Shown here piece by piece: positions 60,243 through 64,000 of a stretch of DNA of 64,000 nt. The notes beneath the pieces are model-generated. The model saw only the letters and a program-made list of their open reading frames with translations, made no database searches and was not told the DNA's origin. The position numbers were made by a program, and so were the translations under genes. Location of the stretch: NCBI GenBank assembly GCA_902516285.1, contig CABXXT010000002.1:62001-126000 (forward strand), in the 5' to 3' direction. Every line of letters starts with the position of its first letter. The stretch's first letter is position 1. The stretch is from an uncultured SAR86 cluster bacterium (GTDB lineage Bacteria; Pseudomonadota; Gammaproteobacteria; Magnimaribacterales; D2472).

Positions 60243-62161
60243 AGACTTTGCTTATTATCAATAAGATCATTAATTACTGATGGTTCTGCAAGTGTAGTTG
60301 TATCTCCGAGATTATCCATATCACCATCAGCAATTTTTCTAAGTATTCTTCTCATTATTTTACCAGACCGAGTTTTTGGAAGTGCTGGGGCATTTTGAAG
60401 TAGATCAGGTTTTGCTATTGGCCCAATTTCATCTGAAACAAACTTTATGAGTTCATCCTTTAAAATTTTATCAAAATTTTCTCCTTTCATGAGAGTAACA
60501 AAAGCATATATTCCTTGACCTTTTATAGGATGTTCAATTCCTACTACAGCTGCTTCAGCAACTTTTTGATGAAGAACTAAGGCGCTTTCAATTTCAGCAG
60601 TTCCTAACCTATGACCTGAAACGTTTAATACATCGTCAACACGACCAGTAATCCAATAATATCCATCTTGATCCTTTCGGGCGCCATCTCCAGTAAAATA
60701 AATATCTTCGTAAGTTTCAAAATAAGTTGAAATCATTCTTTCATGATTTCCATAAACTGTTCTAATTTGACTAGGCCATGAGCACTCAATAACTAAGTTT
60801 CCTGAACCCTCACCAATAATTTCATTTCCTTTATCATCATATAGAGATGGTTTAATTCCAAAAAACGGAAGGGTAGCTGAACCAGGCTTGGTTGGCGTTA
60901 CACCAGCAATTGGTGATATAAGAATTGATCCTGTTTCTGTTTGCCACCAAGTATCAATGACATCACATGAACTTTTACCAACAATATCAAAATACCATTG
61001 CCACGCCTCAGGATTAATAGGCTCTCCAACTGTACCTAAAACTCTGAGATTGTCCCTTCTAGTTTTTAAAACAGGTTCATTTCCATACGCCATTAAAGCT
61101 CTAATTGCTGTGGGCGCCGTATAAAAAACACTTACATCATATTTATCACATATTTGCCAGCATCTTGAAGCATCTGGATAAGTCGGTATTCCCTCAAACA
61201 TAATAGTTGTTGAGCCGTTTGAAAGAGGCCCATAAAGAATATATGTATGCCCAGTAATCCAACCAACATCCGCAGTACACCAATAGATGTCTGAATCCTT
61301 TATACCAAATAAATACTTAAAACTTAAATGAGCACCTAAAAGATATCCAGCAGTTGTATGTAATACCCCTTTTGGTTTTCCAGTTGAGCCAGAGGTATAT
61401 AAGATGAATAATGGATCCTCTGAACCCATAGGCTCAGGATCACAGGTATCCGAAACTTTTTCTTTTAGCTCTTGGTACCAAAGATCTTTATCTGGATTCC
61501 AAGTAATACTATCTCCAGTTCTTTTTATAATTAAAGTATTTTTTATATTTGGACAATATCGAATAGCTTCATCAACATTTTTTTTAAGAGGGATTTTTTT
61601 ACCACCTCTTATACCCATATCAGCAGTAATTATTAGTTCACAATTTGCATCTAAAATTCTATCTTTCAAAGATTCTGATGAAAATCCTCCAAATACAACA
61701 GAATGAATTGCCCCAATTCTTGTGCAGGCAAGCATTGCAAAAGCAGCCTCAGGTATCATGGGCATATACAAACATACTTTTGAACCCTTAGAAATCCCAA
61801 TTGATTTTAAAACATTAGAAAATTTACATACTTCAATGTGAAGTTCTCGAAAAGTGAATTTCTTTGATTCATTTGGATCATCACCCTCCCAAATAAGAGC
61901 TATTTTTTCAGCAGAATCTTCAAGGTGTCTATCGATACAATTCAGACTAATATTTGTTTTCCCACCTTCAAACCATTTTGTATTTGCAAATTTTTTATTA
62001 TGTACTTTGTCAAAATTCTCAATCCATGAAATATTCTCTATAGCAAGATTTCTAAAAAATTTTTCTGGATTTTCTATAGAGTCTTTATAAAGTTTTTCAT
62101 ACTCTTCAATATTTTTAATATGAGGATTCTCTGATAATGGATTGTATTTATCAGAGGACAC
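60239..62161 (-). CDS. acs: Acetyl-CoA synthetase
   Basis: LYTSGSTGKPKGVLHT, DTWWQTETGS, KTRSGKIMRRILRKIA. Confidence 0.97.
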   Translation of the reverse strand: MSSDKYNPLSENPHIKNIEEYEKLYKDSIENPEKFFRNLAIENISWIENFDKVHNKKFANTKWFEGGKTNISLNCIDRHLEDSAEKIALIWEGDDPNESKKFTFRELHIEVCKFSNVLKSIGISKGSKVCLYMPMIPEAAFAMLACTRIGAIHSVVFGGFSSESLKDRILDANCELIITADMGIRGGKKIPLKKNVDEAIRYCPNIKNTLIIKRTGDSITWNPDKDLWYQELKEKVSDTCDPEPMGSEDPLFILYTSGSTGKPKGVLHTTAGYLLGAHLSFKYLFGIKDSDIYWCTADVGWITGHTYILYGPLSNGSTTIMFEGIPTYPDASRCWQICDKYDVSVFYTAPTAIRALMAYGNEPVLKTRRDNLRVLGTVGEPINPEAWQWYFDIVGKSSCDVIDTWWQTETGSILISPIAGVTPTKPGSATLPFFGIKPSLYDDKGNEIIGEGSGNLVIECSWPSQIRTVYGNHERMISTYFETYEDIYFTGDGARKDQDGYYWITGRVDDVLNVSGHRLGTAEIESALVLHQKVAEAAVVGIEHPIKGQGIYAFVTLMKGENFDKILKDELIKFVSDEIGPIAKPDLLQNAPALPKTRSGKIMRRILRKIADGDMDNLGDTTTLAEPSVINDLIDNKQSL

Positions 62162-62170
62162 GATGATGAG

Positions 62171-62836
62171 CTAGATTATTGAAGGTTGAGGATTTACAAA
62201 ATTTTTACCTTTTGGATTAGACATAATCATTGTAATGAGCTCTTCGTAGTCCTTTTCATTTGATTCTAGATTAATGTCAGCTGCATTAATTATTAAAAGT
62301 GGTGCTGATTTATAATCTAAGAAAAACCTTGAATAAGCATCATTCAGTTTTTGAAGATATTCAATGGTCAAGTATTGTTCATTAATATTGCCTCTTTTAA
62401 CTATTCTTTCTTTTAAGATTTCAATAGGTGCTTGAAGGTAAATAACCAAATCAGGTGTTGGAGCATCTAAAGTTATATGTTCGTATACTTTATTGTATAG
62501 ATTTATTTCTTCATTCGATAAAGTAACTTCAGCAAACAACCTATCCTTTTCTATTAAAAAATCAGCTACACGAACATTCTCAAACAAACTTCTTTGTTTT
62601 AAATCCTGTATTTGTTGCATTCTTTGAAATAGAAAAAATAATTGAGTAGCTAAAGCTGATTGACTAGGATTCCTATAGAAATTTTTTAAAAATGGATTTT
62701 CAGCCGGCTGCTCTAAGAACGCATCATAATTAAAAGTTTTAGCTATTTTGTTTGCTAATGTTGTCTTTCCAACACCAATAGGCCCCTCAATAGCAATGTA
62801 TTTTGGTAGGGGTATTTCGTTTAAAGCTGCCTTCAT
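62171..62836 (-). CDS. Deoxynucleoside kinase family protein
   Basis: IAIEGPIGVGKTTLA, E-x-P, VADFLIEKDRLFA. Confidence 0.9.
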   Translation of the reverse strand: MKAALNEIPLPKYIAIEGPIGVGKTTLANKIAKTFNYDAFLEQPAENPFLKNFYRNPSQSALATQLFFLFQRMQQIQDLKQRSLFENVRVADFLIEKDRLFAEVTLSNEEINLYNKVYEHITLDAPTPDLVIYLQAPIEILKERIVKRGNINEQYLTIEYLQKLNDAYSRFFLDYKSAPLLIINAADINLESNEKDYEELITMIMSNPKGKNFVNPQPSII

Positions 62837-62862
62837 TAAAATAAAAATATCTTACTAATAGA

Positions 62863-64000
62863 TTATATTAACTCTTTAGAGAAACCAAATGTTTTAAAGG
62901 ATTCTTTTTCTTTTTTATTTTTTAAATCTTCAATTAAATCCTTTCTAAGGGAATCATTGTTTTTTTGAAAATCTGTCCACCATTTACCTAAATGCATTTT
63001 CTTCTCTGATACCTTTTCTCTAATAAGCAACAAATCATATGCTGCTCTAAATCTTGGATGTTTCAGCGTCTTATAAGGTTGTTTGCCAATTCGGCTATGA
63101 AGTTTTAATTGAAGAACCCATATATCTTTTATATAGGTGTGAAATTTTCTCGGGACAGCAGTTAAGTTTTGCTGATTTCTCAATATTTTATCCATACCCC
63201 TAAAAAATTTTCTTAAATTTATTTGATTATTACTTTTACAAGACTCAAGAACAACAGGCCATAAAAGAGCAGCTATTAAAAATCCAGGTGTTACTGACTG
63301 ATCATTTAAATATCTTTTATCAGTATTCCTTAGTGATTCTTCAATAAGTTTATTTGAAAATTGGTTTTGATTAATTTCAGTTAATAGCAAATATTTATTT
63401 AGGCCAAAAATTGATAACTTATTAAAATTTCTTTCAGCATTACCATAAAGAAATATTTTGCAGAATTCATCAAATAATCTTGCATTTGAAATATTTGCCA
63501 ATAAATGACCTTTTTTATAGATAGCGTCTTTTATTTGATTATCGATTTTAAAACTTAATTTATTACTAAATCTTATTGCTCTTAGGCATCTAACAGGATC
63601 TTCAGCAAACCTCTTCTGTGGATCTCCAATAGAAACTATCAAACCTTTATTAATATGCTGCAGGCCATTATTATTATCTTCAATTTTTTTTGAGGTTGGA
63701 CAGTAATAAAGAGCATTTATTGTAAAGTCTCTTCTAAAAGTGTCTTGCTCTAATGTTCCCCAAATATTGTCACGAATTATCTTTCCAGACTCATCTTTAA
63801 CAAGATTGCTATCATTATTTGTTGTTTCACCAGATCTGAAGGTAGCAACCTCAATAAGCTCAGATCTATCAAAAATATGAACTAATTTAAATCTTTTTCC
63901 AATAATTCTTGATGCTTTAAAGATTTTCTTTATTTCACTTGGAGTAGCATTTGTTGCGATATCAAAATCCTTTGGATTTAAGCCACACAATAGATCACGG
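62863..64000 (-). CDS. pcnB: Poly(A) polymerase I (5' end beyond window)
   Basis: RDLLCGLNPKDFDIATNATPSEIKKIFKASRIIGKRFKLVHI, EDPVRCLRAIRFSNKL; open to the window edge. Confidence 0.94.
   Translation of the reverse strand, partial: RDLLCGLNPKDFDIATNATPSEIKKIFKASRIIGKRFKLVHIFDRSELIEVATFRSGETTNNDSNLVKDESGKIIRDNIWGTLEQDTFRRDFTINALYYCPTSKKIEDNNNGLQHINKGLIVSIGDPQKRFAEDPVRCLRAIRFSNKLSFKIDNQIKDAIYKKGHLLANISNARLFDEFCKIFLYGNAERNFNKLSIFGLNKYLLLTEINQNQFSNKLIEESLRNTDKRYLNDQSVTPGFLIAALLWPVVLESCKSNNQINLRKFFRGMDKILRNQQNLTAVPRKFHTYIKDIWVLQLKLHSRIGKQPYKTLKHPRFRAAYDLLLIREKVSEKKMHLGKWWTDFQKNNDSLRKDLIEDLKNKKEKESFKTFGFSKELI

Noticed and set aside
1-64000. CRISPR arrays, tRNA/rRNA genes, insertion sequences, prophage, biosynthetic gene clusters, defence systems
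   Set aside because: No regularly spaced repeats, no transposase or phage genes, and intergenic gaps are too small to hold tRNAs without being noticed; every sizeable ORF fits housekeeping or single unknown genes.

Overview
AT-rich, very compact chromosomal segment of a Gammaproteobacterium. Gene neighbourhoods are classically gammaproteobacterial (ubiE-ubiJ-ubiB-tatABC, miaB-phoH-ybeY-corC-lnt, lysA-dapF-DUF484-xerC-HAD, zapA-6S RNA-fau, rpiA/ilvA, pcnB-dNK). Compactness and composition suggest a streamlined marine lineage, possibly SAR86-like, but I cannot prove the taxon. About 70 protein genes are supported, nearly all housekeeping. I see no prophage, transposon, CRISPR, rRNA or tRNA. The six-frame track misses three small genes that I read directly: tatA (27278-27445), a minimal LptM/YifL-type lipoprotein (17719-17802), and a 28-aa hydrophobic sORF (39933-40019). 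A 6S RNA candidate lies between zapA and fau. The best candidate for something undescribed is at 39810-40035: a near-consensus promoter, two perfect hairpins with a possible loop-stem pseudoknot, the sORF, then a glutathione peroxidase gene. Other points of interest are a Coq4-like protein with the exact HDxxH-x11-E motif, a pseudoazurin-like protein with an unusual N-terminal extension, a possible structured leader upstream of metK, and convergent genes whose stops abut or overlap throughout, leaving no room for terminators. I found no clear multi-gene novel system.
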